DNA of 64,000 nucleotides, from positions 17,057-81,056 of the forward strand of contig NZ_QHJF01000019.1 of the NCBI RefSeq assembly GCF_003259225.1, written 5' to 3'. Every line of letters starts with the position of its first letter. The first letter of the stretch is position 1. The DNA comes from Marinomonas arctica (GTDB lineage: Bacteria > Pseudomonadota > Gammaproteobacteria > Pseudomonadales > Marinomonadaceae). Shown piece after piece: positions 38,621-47,407 of this stretch. The position numbers and the translations under genes are program-made. The notes beneath the pieces are model-generated. The model was not told the DNA's origin. It ran no database searches and saw only the letters and a program-made list of their open reading frames with translations.

Positions 38621-38724
38621 CGTTCCTTTTGTGATATTTGTGCTGCGGAGTAGTGAATTTTAACTATTCTCGGTTCCTTGGTTGCAAATAGTCATTTTTA
38701 GCCCAGTTTTACTGGGCTTTTTTA
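38621..38724 (+). ncRNA. Candidate small RNA ending in a terminator
   Basis: A promoter-like TTGTTT at 38586-38591, a 17-base spacer and TAATAT at 38609-38614 would start transcription near 38621. The transcript would include an ACTATT-AATAGT stem (about 38663-38694) and end at the terminator AGCCCAGT (38700-38707) with ACTGGGCT (38711-38718) and a run of T. No open reading frame fills it. It could also be a leader or a stray terminator. Confidence 0.35.
38700..38724 (+). terminator. Rho-independent terminator upstream of the tRNA-Arg promoter
   Basis: AGCCCAGT at 38700-38707, loop TTT, ACTGGGCT at 38711-38718, then TTTTT. No plus-strand gene precedes it, which is the main reason to suspect an upstream RNA. 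Confidence 0.8.
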
Positions 38725-38734
38725 TGTCTATTGG

Positions 38735-38762
38735 TTGACGATTGCTATTCCATCCCTATAAT
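38735..38762 (+). promoter_or_regulatory. Sigma-70 promoter for tRNA-Arg
   Basis: TTGACG at 38735-38740, a 16-base spacer and a perfect TATAAT at 38757-38762. Start of transcription is expected near 38769. The following bases (GCCCACC) are C-rich like the discriminators of stringently controlled RNA promoters. Confidence 0.75.
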
Positions 38763-38791
38763 AGCCCACCACATGAAATGTAATGAGCATA

Positions 38792-38868
38792 GTTCCGTTA
38801 GCTCAGTTGGATAGAGCAACCGCCTTCTAAGCGGTAGGTCACTGGTTCGAATCCAGTACGGAGCACCA
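38792..38868 (+). tRNA. tRNA-Arg (anticodon TCT)
   Basis: A complete 77-base cloverleaf. The acceptor arm GTTCCGT pairs with ACGGAGC, the anticodon stem ACCGC/GCGGT encloses CTTCTAA (anticodon TCT, reading AGA), and the T-arm contains GGTTCGAATCC. The CCA end is encoded. It has its own promoter and lies just upstream of tig. Confidence 0.97.
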
Positions 38869-38986
38869 TTTCAGTCCATTACTTTAATTAATTTTTATTT
38901 AGGTTTTGTTGGCTGGTAATTGAATGTATGTCTTGTTAATGACGAGATTGCCAACAAATTAAAGCAAGTTCCCGAGAGGAAGTTTT

Positions 38987-40312
38987 ATGCAAGTTTCTGT
39001 AGAGACAACGTCTCCAATTGAGCGCGTTCTGACAATCAGTGTTCCCGCTGCTCGTGTGGACGAAAAAGTAAATTCTGAAGTGGCTAAAACAGCGAAGACA
39101 ATTCGCATTGACGGTTTTCGTAAAGGTAAAGTGCCAGTTAGCGTTGTTAAGAAACGTTACGGCCAAGGCATTCGTTTAGATGCTGTTGAACAAATTATGC
39201 GTGATGCATATGTTGAAGCGATTCAAAAAGAATCTATTCAACCTGCTGGCATGCCTTCAATTGAACCTAAGAACTTTGCTGAAGGCGCTGACCTTGAGTT
39301 TGTTGTTAAGGTAGAAGTGTACCCAGAAGTAACATTGGCTGATAACTCTGCGATTAAAGTAGATCGCGTAGTATCAGAAGTGACTGAAGCTGATGTTGAT
39401 GTCATGCTAGAAACACTGCGTAAGCAAAATGCAGAATGGTCTGCTGTTGAGCGTGAATCTGCTGATGGCGATCAAGTAACGATCGACTTTGTTGGCTACC
39501 TAGGCGACGAAGCGTTTGAGGGTGGTGCTGCTCAAGGTCATAAATTGGTATTAGGCTCTAACACTATGATCCCTGGCTTTGAATCAGGTATTTTGGGCGC
39601 TAAAGCAGGTGAAGAACGCACTATCGCTGTGACTTTCCCTGAAGATTACCAAGCAGAGAATTTGAAAGGTAAAGAAGCGACGTTCAAAATTACGGTCTCT
39701 GCTGTTGCCGAGCAAATTCTTCCTGAACTTAACGATGCGTTCGTTGAGAAATTTGGTCTAGAAGAAGCGACAGTGGCTGCATTGCGTGCTGAAGTACGCA
39801 AAAATATGGAGCGTGAGCTGAATCAAGCGATCAAAGCTAAATTGAAAAATGCCTTGTTCGAAGGTCTAGCTTCAATCAACGAAGTGGAAGTACCTTCTGC
39901 TCTTATTGATCAAGAAGTGGATGCACTTCGTAAGCAAGCTGCTCAGCAGTTTGGTGGTCAAGGTTTTGATGCGTCTCAGTTGCCAGCTGAGTTATTCCAA
40001 GAAGAAGCCAAAAAACGCGCTAAACTTGGTTTGCTTATCTCTGAAGTAATCAAAAAAGACGATTTGAAAGTGGATAATGACCGTGTGCGTTCTTTCTTAG
40101 AAGACATGGCTCAGGCTTACCAAGAGCCACAACAAGTGATTGATTTTTACTTAAAGAACAAAGAACAATTGGCGCAAGTGCAATCTGCTGTACTTGAGGA
40201 GCAAGTTGTTGATAAACTGTTGGAATCTGCCCAAGTTACTGAAGTAACATTGGGATATGAAGACGCTATCAAGCCAAATGCCCGAGCTGAAGAGGCTGGG
40301 GAAGAAGCATAA
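38987..40312 (+). CDS. tig: Trigger factor
   Basis: Trigger factor is a ribosome-bound chaperone with peptidyl-prolyl isomerase activity that meets nascent chains. The N-terminal ribosome-binding domain has the conserved FRKGKVP (near residues 44-50). The middle FKBP-like domain contains DQVTIDFVGYLG and FPEDYQAENLKGKEATFKI (as LKGKEATFKI). The C-terminal substrate-binding domain makes up the remaining 190 residues. At 441 residues it is of normal length. The usual neighbours clpP and clpX follow, which is a common cluster. AGAGGAAG precedes the ATG. Confidence 0.96.
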   Translation: MQVSVETTSPIERVLTISVPAARVDEKVNSEVAKTAKTIRIDGFRKGKVPVSVVKKRYGQGIRLDAVEQIMRDAYVEAIQKESIQPAGMPSIEPKNFAEGADLEFVVKVEVYPEVTLADNSAIKVDRVVSEVTEADVDVMLETLRKQNAEWSAVERESADGDQVTIDFVGYLGDEAFEGGAAQGHKLVLGSNTMIPGFESGILGAKAGEERTIAVTFPEDYQAENLKGKEATFKITVSAVAEQILPELNDAFVEKFGLEEATVAALRAEVRKNMERELNQAIKAKLKNALFEGLASINEVEVPSALIDQEVDALRKQAAQQFGGQGFDASQLPAELFQEEAKKRAKLGLLISEVIKKDDLKVDNDRVRSFLEDMAQAYQEPQQVIDFYLKNKEQLAQVQSAVLEEQVVDKLLESAQVTEVTLGYEDAIKPNARAEEAGEEA

Positions 40313-40335
40313 GACGAGTCTTATCTTTTTTAATA

Positions 40336-40370
40336 AGGTCGACATAGCATTTGTTATGTCGACTTTTTTG
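40336..40370 (+). terminator. Terminator between tig and clpP
   Basis: GTCGACATA at 40338-40346 pairs with TATGTCGAC at 40355-40363 across an 8-base loop, with T residues following. clpP may thus depend on readthrough or a separate promoter. Confidence 0.75.
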
Positions 40371-40386
40371 TTTTAAGGAATGCGAT

Positions 40387-41019
40387 ATGAATTTGATGAA
40401 CCCAACTACCGGTCCTGTTGCTATTACAAGTAATGGCCTTGTTCCAATGGTTATTGAACAGACTGCTCGTGGAGAAAGGTCATTTGATATTTACTCGCGC
40501 TTACTTAAGGAGCGAGTGATATTTTTAGTTGGTCAAGTTGAAGATCACATGGCCAACTTGGTTGTCGCTCAGTTATTGTTTTTAGAGTCAGAAAACCCTG
40601 ACAAAGACATTCATTTGTATATTAATTCGCCTGGTGGCTCTGTAACGGCAGGTATGTCGATTTACGATACAATGCAGTTTATTAAGCCAGACGTTAGTAC
40701 TATGTGCATTGGTCAGGCTGCTAGCATGGGTGCGCTGTTGTTAACGGCGGGCGCGGCAGGAAAACGTTATTGCTTGCCAAATTCACGAGTGATGATCCAT
40801 CAGCCATTGGGTGGTTATCAAGGTCAGGCCTCTGATATTGAAATTCATACTCGCGAAATTTTAAGCATTAAGCATAAATTAAATGAAATCATTTCCTTTC
40901 ATACTGGCAAGCCAATTGAGCAAGTTGCTATGGATACGGATCGTGATAACTTCATGAATCCACAAATGGCAAAAGAGTACGGTTTGATTGATGAAATTTT
41001 GCAGAAACGAAAAGTTTAA
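40387..41019 (+). CDS. clpP: ATP-dependent Clp protease proteolytic subunit
   Basis: ClpP forms the 14-mer serine peptidase chamber used with ClpX (or ClpA). The triad Ser103 ([10 protein letters not shown]), His128 (MIHQP) and Asp177 (TDRDNF) is present. The ATG at 40387 is chosen; an upstream frame extension would add 12 residues. AAGGA at 40375-40379 is the likely ribosome-binding site. The 210-residue length is typical. clpX begins 16 bases after the stop, so the two share a transcript and also function together. Confidence 0.96.
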   Translation: MNLMNPTTGPVAITSNGLVPMVIEQTARGERSFDIYSRLLKERVIFLVGQVEDHMANLVVAQLLFLESENPDKDIHLYINSPGGSVTAGMSIYDTMQFIKPDVSTMCIGQAASMGALLLTAGAAGKRYCLPNSRVMIHQPLGGYQGQASDIEIHTREILSIKHKLNEIISFHTGKPIEQVAMDTDRDNFMNPQMAKEYGLIDEILQKRKV

Positions 41020-41035
41020 CAAAAGGGTGGAATAG

Positions 41036-42316
41036 ATGTCGGATGATAAGTTTAGCCGTGGCGACCACTCTGATCGGTTATTATATTGCTCTTTTTGCGG
41101 AAAGAGCCAAGACGAAGTAAAAAAACTCATTGCTGGACCGTCTGTTTATATCTGCAATGAGTGCGTGGATCTGTGTAACAACATTATTACGCAAGAGTTG
41201 TCTCAAATTGCGGATGACAGCAGCTCTGGTGATGAGCTGCCAACGCCATCAAAATTGAGCGCTGCACTTGATGATTATGTTATCGGACAAGATAAGGCGA
41301 AACGTGTCTTAGCGGTTGCCGTTTATAACCATTACAAACGTCTGCGTCACCAAGGTAAAACAGATACCAGCATTGAGCTTGGCAAGAGTAATATTTTGCT
41401 AATCGGTCCAACAGGTAGTGGTAAAACCTTGCTTGCGCAAACGCTTGCACGCGTTCTGGATGTGCCTTTTACTATTGCGGATGCCACCACATTGACCGAA
41501 GCGGGTTATGTTGGCGAAGACGTAGAAAATATTATTCAGAAATTGCTACAAAACTGTGATTATGATGTTGAAAAAGCACAGCGCGGTATTGTTTATATTG
41601 ATGAAATAGACAAAATTTCTAGAAAATCTGATAACCCTTCCATTACGCGTGACGTATCTGGTGAAGGTGTTCAGCAGGCTTTGCTAAAACTAATCGAAGG
41701 AACGGTTGCATCTGTGCCTCCTCAAGGTGGTCGTAAGCATCCTCAGCAAGAATTTTTGCAAGTGGACACATCCAATATTTTGTTTATTTGTGGTGGTGCG
41801 TTTGCGGGTTTAGAGCGTGTGATTAGTGATAGAACCGAAAAGAGCAGCATTGGTTTTTCTGCCACAGTAAAAAGCAAAGAAGAAGGTCGCTCTTTTTCTG
41901 AAGCGGTTCACCGTGTAGAAACGGAAGATTTGGTTAAATTTGGTTTGATTCCAGAATTTGTGGGTCGTTTGCCAGTAGTGGCAACGCTTTCTGAGCTGGA
42001 TGAAGAAGCACTAATGACCATCTTGAGTCAGCCTAAAAATGCGCTTGTTAAACAGTATCAGCACCTCTTTGAGTTAGAGGGAGTTGAGCTTGAGTTTTCG
42101 CCTGAGTCTTTGCGTGAAGCGGCTAAATTAGCGTTGGAACGTAAAACGGGTGCTCGTGGTTTGCGTAGTATATTAGAATCTGCTTTATTGGATTGTATGT
42201 ACGAACTTCCAACGCGTAACGATGTTGTGAAAGTTGTTATGGATGCGCCTTCCATTCGCGGTGAGACAGCACCATTGATGGTGTTGGAAAAAGAAGAGTT
42301 GGCTAAAAACGCCTAA
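41036..42316 (+). CDS. clpX: ATP-dependent Clp protease ATP-binding subunit ClpX
   Basis: ClpX is the AAA+ unfoldase partner of ClpP. The N-terminal zinc-binding domain has four Cys at 18, 21, 40 and 43 (YCSFCGKS and [10 protein letters not shown]). Motifs of the AAA+ core are [10 protein letters not shown] (Walker A), VYIDEIDKI (Walker B) and [10 protein letters not shown] (sensor 2 helix); the RKSDNP segment belongs to a pore loop region. Length 426 is standard. A terminator follows and lon lies downstream with its own likely promoter. Confidence 0.97.
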   Translation: MSDDKFSRGDHSDRLLYCSFCGKSQDEVKKLIAGPSVYICNECVDLCNNIITQELSQIADDSSSGDELPTPSKLSAALDDYVIGQDKAKRVLAVAVYNHYKRLRHQGKTDTSIELGKSNILLIGPTGSGKTLLAQTLARVLDVPFTIADATTLTEAGYVGEDVENIIQKLLQNCDYDVEKAQRGIVYIDEIDKISRKSDNPSITRDVSGEGVQQALLKLIEGTVASVPPQGGRKHPQQEFLQVDTSNILFICGGAFAGLERVISDRTEKSSIGFSATVKSKEEGRSFSEAVHRVETEDLVKFGLIPEFVGRLPVVATLSELDEEALMTILSQPKNALVKQYQHLFELEGVELEFSPESLREAAKLALERKTGARGLRSILESALLDCMYELPTRNDVVKVVMDAPSIRGETAPLMVLEKEELAKNA

Positions 42317-42343
42317 CTCTTCAGCGCTTGATAACGAAAGACG

Positions 42344-42385
42344 AAGCCGAATTTAAGTATTATTGCTTAAATTCGGCTTTTTTTA
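42344..42385 (+). terminator. Terminator after clpX
   Basis: AAGCCGAATTTAAG at 42344-42357 and CTTAAATTCGGCTT at 42366-42379 form a 14-base stem followed by TTTTTT. Confidence 0.9.
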
Positions 42386-42436
42386 TGATGTTTCACGTCA
42401 AAACACTGTGTAGACTAAATTCAAATGGTGATAGTG

Positions 42437-42464
42437 CTTGTAATTTTGGGCTTCGCCCCTATCT
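42437..42464 (+). promoter_or_regulatory. Candidate sigma-32 (heat shock) promoter for lon
   Basis: CTTGTAA at 42437-42443 resembles the -35 consensus CTTGAAA. About 13 bases downstream, CCCTATCT at 42457-42464 resembles the -10 consensus CCCCATNT with one mismatch. Heat-shock control of lon is known in other gammaproteobacteria. Confidence 0.5.
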
Positions 42465-42530
42465 CTTTCCTAATCAATGTTGAAATATAAAAGTGCGCGT
42501 TTTTTTATGTGCCCGGATTGGAAAAAAAAT

Positions 42531-44924
42531 ATGACAGATTCTTTGCTCCTTCCAATGTTGCCACTGCGTGATGTGGTTGTGTATCCCCATATGGTGCTGC
42601 CGCTTTTTGTTGGTCGTGCTAAATCCATCGCGGCTTTAGAGTCTGCCATGGAAAATGATAAACAGGTGTTTCTAGTTGCCCAGCAAGATGCGTCTAAAGA
42701 TGACCCTTCAATGGCGGATCTTTATTCTATTGGTACCACTGCAAAAGTAATGCAATTGTTGCGTCTGCCGGATGGCACGGTAAAAGTGCTGGTCGAAGGT
42801 GGTAAGCGTGCACGCCTTGAAAAGATGGAAGAGGCAGACGGTTTTGTCTTAGGTCGTATTGTTGAGCTGGATTTAAAAGAAGAAGACAAAACCGAGCATG
42901 GTGCGATTCGTCATGCCCTGCTTAAGCAGTTGGATGAATATGTGGCTGGCAGTAAGCGTATTCCCGCTGAAGTGGTTGCGTCACTAAAATCCATAGATGA
43001 CCTTGCAAAGTTGATCGACAACATCACCGGTCATATGAGCTTAAAGCTTGAAGATAAGCAAAAAGTGTTGGAAATAGATTCTCTGACAGGGCGTGGTGAG
43101 TACCTTATTGGTTTGATGGATGGCGAACTTGATATTGCACATCTTGAAAAAAATATTCGCAGCCGTGTTAAGAAGCAAATGGAAAAAAGCCAGCGTGAGT
43201 ACTATTTGAATGAGCAGATGAAGGCGATTCAAAAAGAGTTGGGTGATATGGAAGATGGCAGTAATGAACTGGATTTACTGCAGGAAAAAATTGCTCAAGT
43301 TGGTATGTCTGATGAGGCAAAGGAAAAGGCGGAAGGGGAGTTGAAGAAACTTCGCATGATGTCACCTATGTCGGCAGAAGCCGCTGTGGTTCGTGGTTAC
43401 ATCGATTGGCTAACGTCCTTGCCTTGGAAAAAACGCAGTAAAGTACGTAATGACTTAGCGTATGCTGAAAAAATCTTGAATCAAGATCATTACGGTCTAC
43501 AGGATGTCAAAGAGCGTATTCTAGAGTTTCTTGCTGTGCAGCAGCGCGTCAAGAAGGTCAAAGGCCCTGTTTTGTGTTTGGTTGGGCCTCCAGGTGTGGG
43601 TAAAACGTCCCTTGGTCAATCCATCGCGAAAGCGGTGAATCGTCAATACGTTCGCATGGCGCTGGGTGGGGTGCGTGATGAAGCTGAGATACGCGGTCAT
43701 CGCCGTACTTACATTGGCTCAATGCCGGGTAAGTTGTTACAGAAACTGTCTAAGGTAAAAGTGAAGAACCCGCTCTTTCTGTTGGATGAAATCGACAAAA
43801 TGGGGATGGATCAGCGTGGTGATCCAGCGTCTGCGCTTTTGGAAGTGCTTGATCCGGAACAAAATCATACTTTCAATGACCATTATCTTGAAGTGGATTT
43901 TGACTTGTCTGATGTCATGTTTATTTGTACCTCTAACAGTATGAATATTCCTGGCCCGCTTTTGGATCGTATGGAAGTAATTCGAATTCCGGGTTACACC
44001 GAAGATGAGAAGTTGAACATTGCGAAGCGTTATTTGCTGCCCAAACAGATTAAGTTATCGGGTCTCAAAGAAACTGAAATCAAGGTGACTGATGGTGCCC
44101 TGATGGACGTGATTCGTTATTACACCAAAGAGGCGGGTGTTCGTGGTCTAGAGCGTGAATTGAGTAAAATTTGCCGCCGAGTTGTGAAAAAGCAAGCCTT
44201 GAGCAAAGAAAAAGAGTCTGCCGCTGTGGAAGTGACAAGCGACAATTTAGAAGATTTTTCTGGGGTGCATAAATTTAGTTATGGCAAAGCAGAAGAAAAA
44301 AATCAAATTGGTCAAGTAACCGGACTGGCATGGACCTCTGTAGGTGGTGAATTATTGACCATCGAGGCGGCAGGAGTGCCTGGTAAAGGTCGCCATGTGA
44401 AAACCGGATCCCTCGGTGATGTCATGCAGGAGTCCATTCAAGCGGCGTTAACCGTGGTGAGAAGTCGTGCCGTTGGTCTTGGAATTGACGATGATTTTCA
44501 TGAAAAAACGGATTTGCATTTACACGTGCCAGAAGGTGCCACTCCGAAAGATGGGCCGAGTGCTGGTGTGGCAATGTGTACCGCAATTGTTTCCGTGTTA
44601 ACTAAGATCCCTGTTAAAGCCTCTGTGGCGATGACTGGCGAGATTACGTTGCGTGGGGAAGTGCTACCCATAGGTGGACTCAAAGAGAAGCTTCTAGCGG
44701 CTCACAGAGGTGGGATAAAAACCGTGATTATTCCACAAGAAAATGCTCGTGATTTGAAGGAAATTCCTGATAATATCAAGGCAGACATTGACGTCATACC
44801 TGTTAAATGGATTGATGAGGTGCTTGATATCGCTTTGGAGTACATTCCTTCACCAAAAAAGGTAGAAACCTTGCCTTCGAGTGAAAAAACTGTTGATGAA
44901 CAAGAAACTGTAAGTCATCATTAG
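42531..44924 (+). CDS. lon: ATP-dependent protease Lon (La)
   Basis: Lon degrades damaged and regulatory proteins and is a single polypeptide with AAA+ and protease domains. The N-terminal domain begins LLPMLPLRDVVVYPHM, close to other Lon N-termini. The AAA+ module shows GPPGVGKTSL (Walker A) and FLLDEIDKM (Walker B). The Ser-Lys dyad lies in DGPSAGVAMC (Ser) and GGLKEKLLAAHR (Lys). Reading frames extend to ATGs at 42477 and 42507, but the ATG at 42531 best matches the family, giving 797 residues. hupB follows, as in E. coli and pseudomonads. Confidence 0.95.
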   Translation: MTDSLLLPMLPLRDVVVYPHMVLPLFVGRAKSIAALESAMENDKQVFLVAQQDASKDDPSMADLYSIGTTAKVMQLLRLPDGTVKVLVEGGKRARLEKMEEADGFVLGRIVELDLKEEDKTEHGAIRHALLKQLDEYVAGSKRIPAEVVASLKSIDDLAKLIDNITGHMSLKLEDKQKVLEIDSLTGRGEYLIGLMDGELDIAHLEKNIRSRVKKQMEKSQREYYLNEQMKAIQKELGDMEDGSNELDLLQEKIAQVGMSDEAKEKAEGELKKLRMMSPMSAEAAVVRGYIDWLTSLPWKKRSKVRNDLAYAEKILNQDHYGLQDVKERILEFLAVQQRVKKVKGPVLCLVGPPGVGKTSLGQSIAKAVNRQYVRMALGGVRDEAEIRGHRRTYIGSMPGKLLQKLSKVKVKNPLFLLDEIDKMGMDQRGDPASALLEVLDPEQNHTFNDHYLEVDFDLSDVMFICTSNSMNIPGPLLDRMEVIRIPGYTEDEKLNIAKRYLLPKQIKLSGLKETEIKVTDGALMDVIRYYTKEAGVRGLERELSKICRRVVKKQALSKEKESAAVEVTSDNLEDFSGVHKFSYGKAEEKNQIGQVTGLAWTSVGGELLTIEAAGVPGKGRHVKTGSLGDVMQESIQAALTVVRSRAVGLGIDDDFHEKTDLHLHVPEGATPKDGPSAGVAMCTAIVSVLTKIPVKASVAMTGEITLRGEVLPIGGLKEKLLAAHRGGIKTVIIPQENARDLKEIPDNIKADIDVIPVKWIDEVLDIALEYIPSPKKVETLPSSEKTVDEQETVSHH

Positions 44925-44938
44925 AAGCATATCCTGTG

Positions 44939-44968
44939 TTGACAGGGAGTAGGTTGGGCTTGTATAAC
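44939..44968 (+). promoter_or_regulatory. Sigma-70 promoter for hupB (and tRNA-Asp)
   Basis: A perfect TTGACA at 44939-44944 and TATAAC at 44963-44968, separated by 18 bases. It lies just after the lon stop. As hupB and tRNA-Asp are 7 bases apart, one transcript from here would carry both. Confidence 0.65.
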
Positions 44969-45048
44969 TTCTCGCTCGGCCTTTTTGGTAGGTTATATTG
45001 CGCCGAAAAAAATACTAAGGAACCACGAAAATACTGAAGGGGTACAAC

Positions 45049-45321
45049 GTGAACAAATCTGAATTGATTGATGCTATTGCAGCGTCTGCTGATTTATCTA
45101 AAGCTTCTGCTAGCAATGCTCTTGACGCTACTCTAAAAGCAATTGAAGCGGCTTTGGCAAAAGGTGACCAGGTTACACTAGTTGGTTTTGGTACTTTTGC
45201 AGTGAAAGAACGTGCGGCGCGTACAGGCCGTAATCCTCAAACTGGTGAGGAAATCCAAATTAAAGCAGCGAAAGTTCCTGGTTTTAAAGCCGGTAAAGGT
45301 CTAAAAGACGCTGTAAACTAA
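45049..45321 (+). CDS. hupB: DNA-binding protein HU-beta
   Basis: HU is a small basic nucleoid protein that bends DNA non-specifically. [19 protein letters not shown] at the start, [20 protein letters not shown] in the middle (as [19 protein letters not shown]) and [16 protein letters not shown] at the end are classical HU features, including the RTGRNPQTG arm. Translation begins at GTG 45049; GAAGGGG at 45036-45042 precedes it. The lon-hupB-ppiD order agrees with other gammaproteobacteria. A tRNA-Asp gene begins only 7 bases after its stop. Confidence 0.96.
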   Translation: MNKSELIDAIAASADLSKASASNALDATLKAIEAALAKGDQVTLVGFGTFAVKERAARTGRNPQTGEEIQIKAAKVPGFKAGKGLKDAVN

Positions 45322-45328
45322 TGTTTTT

Positions 45329-45405
45329 GGAGCAGTAGTTCAGTTGGTTAGAATACCTGCCTGTCACGCAGGGGGTCGCGGGTTCGAGTCCCGTCTGTTC
45401 CGCCA
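45329..45405 (+). tRNA. tRNA-Asp (anticodon GTC)
   Basis: A 77-base cloverleaf: acceptor GGAGCAG pairs with CTGTTCC, the anticodon stem CCTGC/GCAGG encloses CTGTCAC (anticodon GTC), the T-arm contains GGTTCGAGTCC, and CCA is encoded. It lies 7 bases after hupB and is followed by a terminator. It may be processed from a hupB transcript. Confidence 0.97.
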
Positions 45406-45413
45406 TTAGACAC

Positions 45414-45448
45414 AAAAGGTGTATTCCAAGCGGAATGCACCTTTTTTA
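45414..45448 (+). terminator. Terminator after tRNA-Asp
   Basis: AAAGGTGTATTCC at 45415-45427 pairs with GGAATGCACCTTT at 45432-45444 with one G-T pair, followed by T residues. Confidence 0.85.
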
Positions 45449-45481
45449 TTTGTTATTTAATTCATTCATTCGGAGGCAGCA

Positions 45482-47305
45482 ATGCTCCAAGATATAAGAG
45501 ATAAGTCACAAGGCATTGTGGTAAAGATCATTGTTGGTTTTATCGTTGTGACTTTTGCTCTATTTGGCGTAGACGCCTTGGTTCAAAGTTTTAACTCATC
45601 CGATACGGTTGCCGAAGTGGATGGGGTCGATATTTCTCGAACACAAATGTTGCAAGGCGCAGAAACTCAGCGTCGTCAATTGATTTCAATGATGGGCGGT
45701 CAAGTTAACCCTGCCTTGTTGGAAGATAATTTATTACAGCGTCGTGCATTGGATGAGCTTATTCAGCGTGTTGTATTAACAAATCAGGCTCAAGGCTTGG
45801 GGTTAGGTGTCTCTGATGAACAAGTTAACGCGTATTTGTTGCAAGCTGAACAATTTCAAACGGATGGGCAATTTGATCAAAACAAATATTTAAACTTTAT
45901 ACGATCCCTTGGCTTTACCCCGTTAGCCTTTAAAGAACGAATTAAACAAGATGTTTTGATTCAACAGCCACGCAATGCGATCGCGGGTTCTGAGTTTGTT
46001 CTGCCTTATCAGGTTAACAGCGTCGCTCAGTTGCAGTCTCAACAGCGTTCTTATGATTATGTTTCTTTCTCGTTAGCGAGCGAATCTGAAAATACTAACG
46101 TGTCAGAAGAAGAGTTACAGGCTTACTACGAAGCAAACAAAGACAATTTCAAAACACCTGAACAGGTGAAAGTGAATTATGTGGTTGTTTCAAGTGCCGA
46201 TTTCTATAGCAAAGTAAATGTTACGGATGCTGAGTTACAAGATGCTTACCAAGCGTCTATTGCGGGTTTGACGCAAGAAGAAAGATCTGCCTCGCATATT
46301 TTGATTGAAACATCGGACCGCAGTGATGCTGACGCTCAAAAACGTGTTGAGGAAATCGAAGAGAAATTGAACGCTGGCGAGGCCTTTGCTGATTTGGCGG
46401 CTACTTATTCTGACGATATTGGTTCTAAAGACGATGGCGGTAATTTAGGCTACGTTGAAAAAGGCACCATAGATCAAGCTTTTGATGATGCGTTATTCTC
46501 AATGCAGAAAGACGAAGTAAGAACCGTTAAAACACAATTTGGCTACCATATTATCAAGTTGGACGATATTACTCAGCCTGATGTGCCTAGCTTCGCTTCA
46601 TTAGAAGCGGATTTAAAGCAAAAGCTGTTAGAAGATAAGGCCAGAGACGCTTTGTTGACTGCGCACGAGGATATTACGGATTTGGCGTATGCGAGTGATA
46701 AGTTAGACGCAATCGCTAAAGAGTACGGAGTCGATGTATTACAAAGTGCCTACTTTGGGCGCGATGGTGGCTCTGATGAGATATCAAGCAATCCTGCGGT
46801 AATTGCAGCGGCGTTTGATGTGCCGGTATTGGAAGACGGTCAAAACAGTAATTTGATTGAATTGAATGAAGACCAAGTGGTTGTCATCCATTTAAATGAT
46901 CATAAGCCAGAATCTTTCCAATCTTATGAAGAAACGAAAGAACAAGTGGCTTCGATTGTTGTGCAAAATAAAGCAGTAGAATCGCTTAGAGCGAAAGCAG
47001 AAGCGGCGAAAGACGCGGAAGGTACTGCTTGGTCTTCTGTGAGTGATGCACAGCGTGGTCAGGACGAAATGACATCATTGGCTTTCTCTATGCCGCACCC
47101 AGATGATAAGCCTGTTGTGGCAATCAAGGGGTTGTCTAATGGGGATTTGGCTTTGATTCGTCTGAATAAAGTCGATATTGGTAGCGATGTGGCGCCTGAT
47201 GAGCAGCAGCTAGCTTACGAGCGCTATTTAAACCAGACTCAGGCCACGCTTAGTACTCAAGGGTTACAAGACTTTGTGAAAAATAATGCCAAAATAGAAA
47301 GATAA
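45482..47305 (+). CDS. ppiD: Peptidyl-prolyl cis-trans isomerase D (PpiD), membrane-anchored chaperone
   Basis: PpiD is an inner-membrane-anchored periplasmic chaperone near the SecYEG exit, with a parvulin domain of low isomerase activity. A single N-terminal transmembrane helix (about residues 13-35, IVVKIIVGFIVVTFALFGV) anchors it. SurA-like chaperone segments flank a parvulin domain around residues 265-360, marked by RSASHILIE, FADLAATYSDDIGSKDDGG (as AATYSDDIGSKDDGG), LGYVEKG and FGYHIIKLDD. Length 607 is normal. It is separated from hupB by tRNA-Asp and a terminator. Confidence 0.93.
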   Translation: MLQDIRDKSQGIVVKIIVGFIVVTFALFGVDALVQSFNSSDTVAEVDGVDISRTQMLQGAETQRRQLISMMGGQVNPALLEDNLLQRRALDELIQRVVLTNQAQGLGLGVSDEQVNAYLLQAEQFQTDGQFDQNKYLNFIRSLGFTPLAFKERIKQDVLIQQPRNAIAGSEFVLPYQVNSVAQLQSQQRSYDYVSFSLASESENTNVSEEELQAYYEANKDNFKTPEQVKVNYVVVSSADFYSKVNVTDAELQDAYQASIAGLTQEERSASHILIETSDRSDADAQKRVEEIEEKLNAGEAFADLAATYSDDIGSKDDGGNLGYVEKGTIDQAFDDALFSMQKDEVRTVKTQFGYHIIKLDDITQPDVPSFASLEADLKQKLLEDKARDALLTAHEDITDLAYASDKLDAIAKEYGVDVLQSAYFGRDGGSDEISSNPAVIAAAFDVPVLEDGQNSNLIELNEDQVVVIHLNDHKPESFQSYEETKEQVASIVVQNKAVESLRAKAEAAKDAEGTAWSSVSDAQRGQDEMTSLAFSMPHPDDKPVVAIKGLSNGDLALIRLNKVDIGSDVAPDEQQLAYERYLNQTQATLSTQGLQDFVKNNAKIER

Positions 47306-47320
47306 ACTGCTATTTGGAGT

Positions 47321-47362
47321 CACAAAAAAACCACTCACTTGAGTGGTTTTTTTGTGCTTGAC
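47321..47362 (+). terminator. Terminator after ppiD
   Basis: CACAAAAAAACCACTC at 47321-47336 pairs with GAGTGGTTTTTTTGTG at 47341-47356, giving a 16-base stem with a 4-base loop. Confidence 0.9.
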
Positions 47363-47407
47363 GATTCGTGTGGATCAATGAGCTGGGTGAAGTTTGTTTT
47401 GTTGAAA

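Noticed and set aside
42477..42530. Upstream starts for lon at 42477 and 42507
   Set aside because: The added residues do not match Lon N-termini, while 42531 gives the usual opening.
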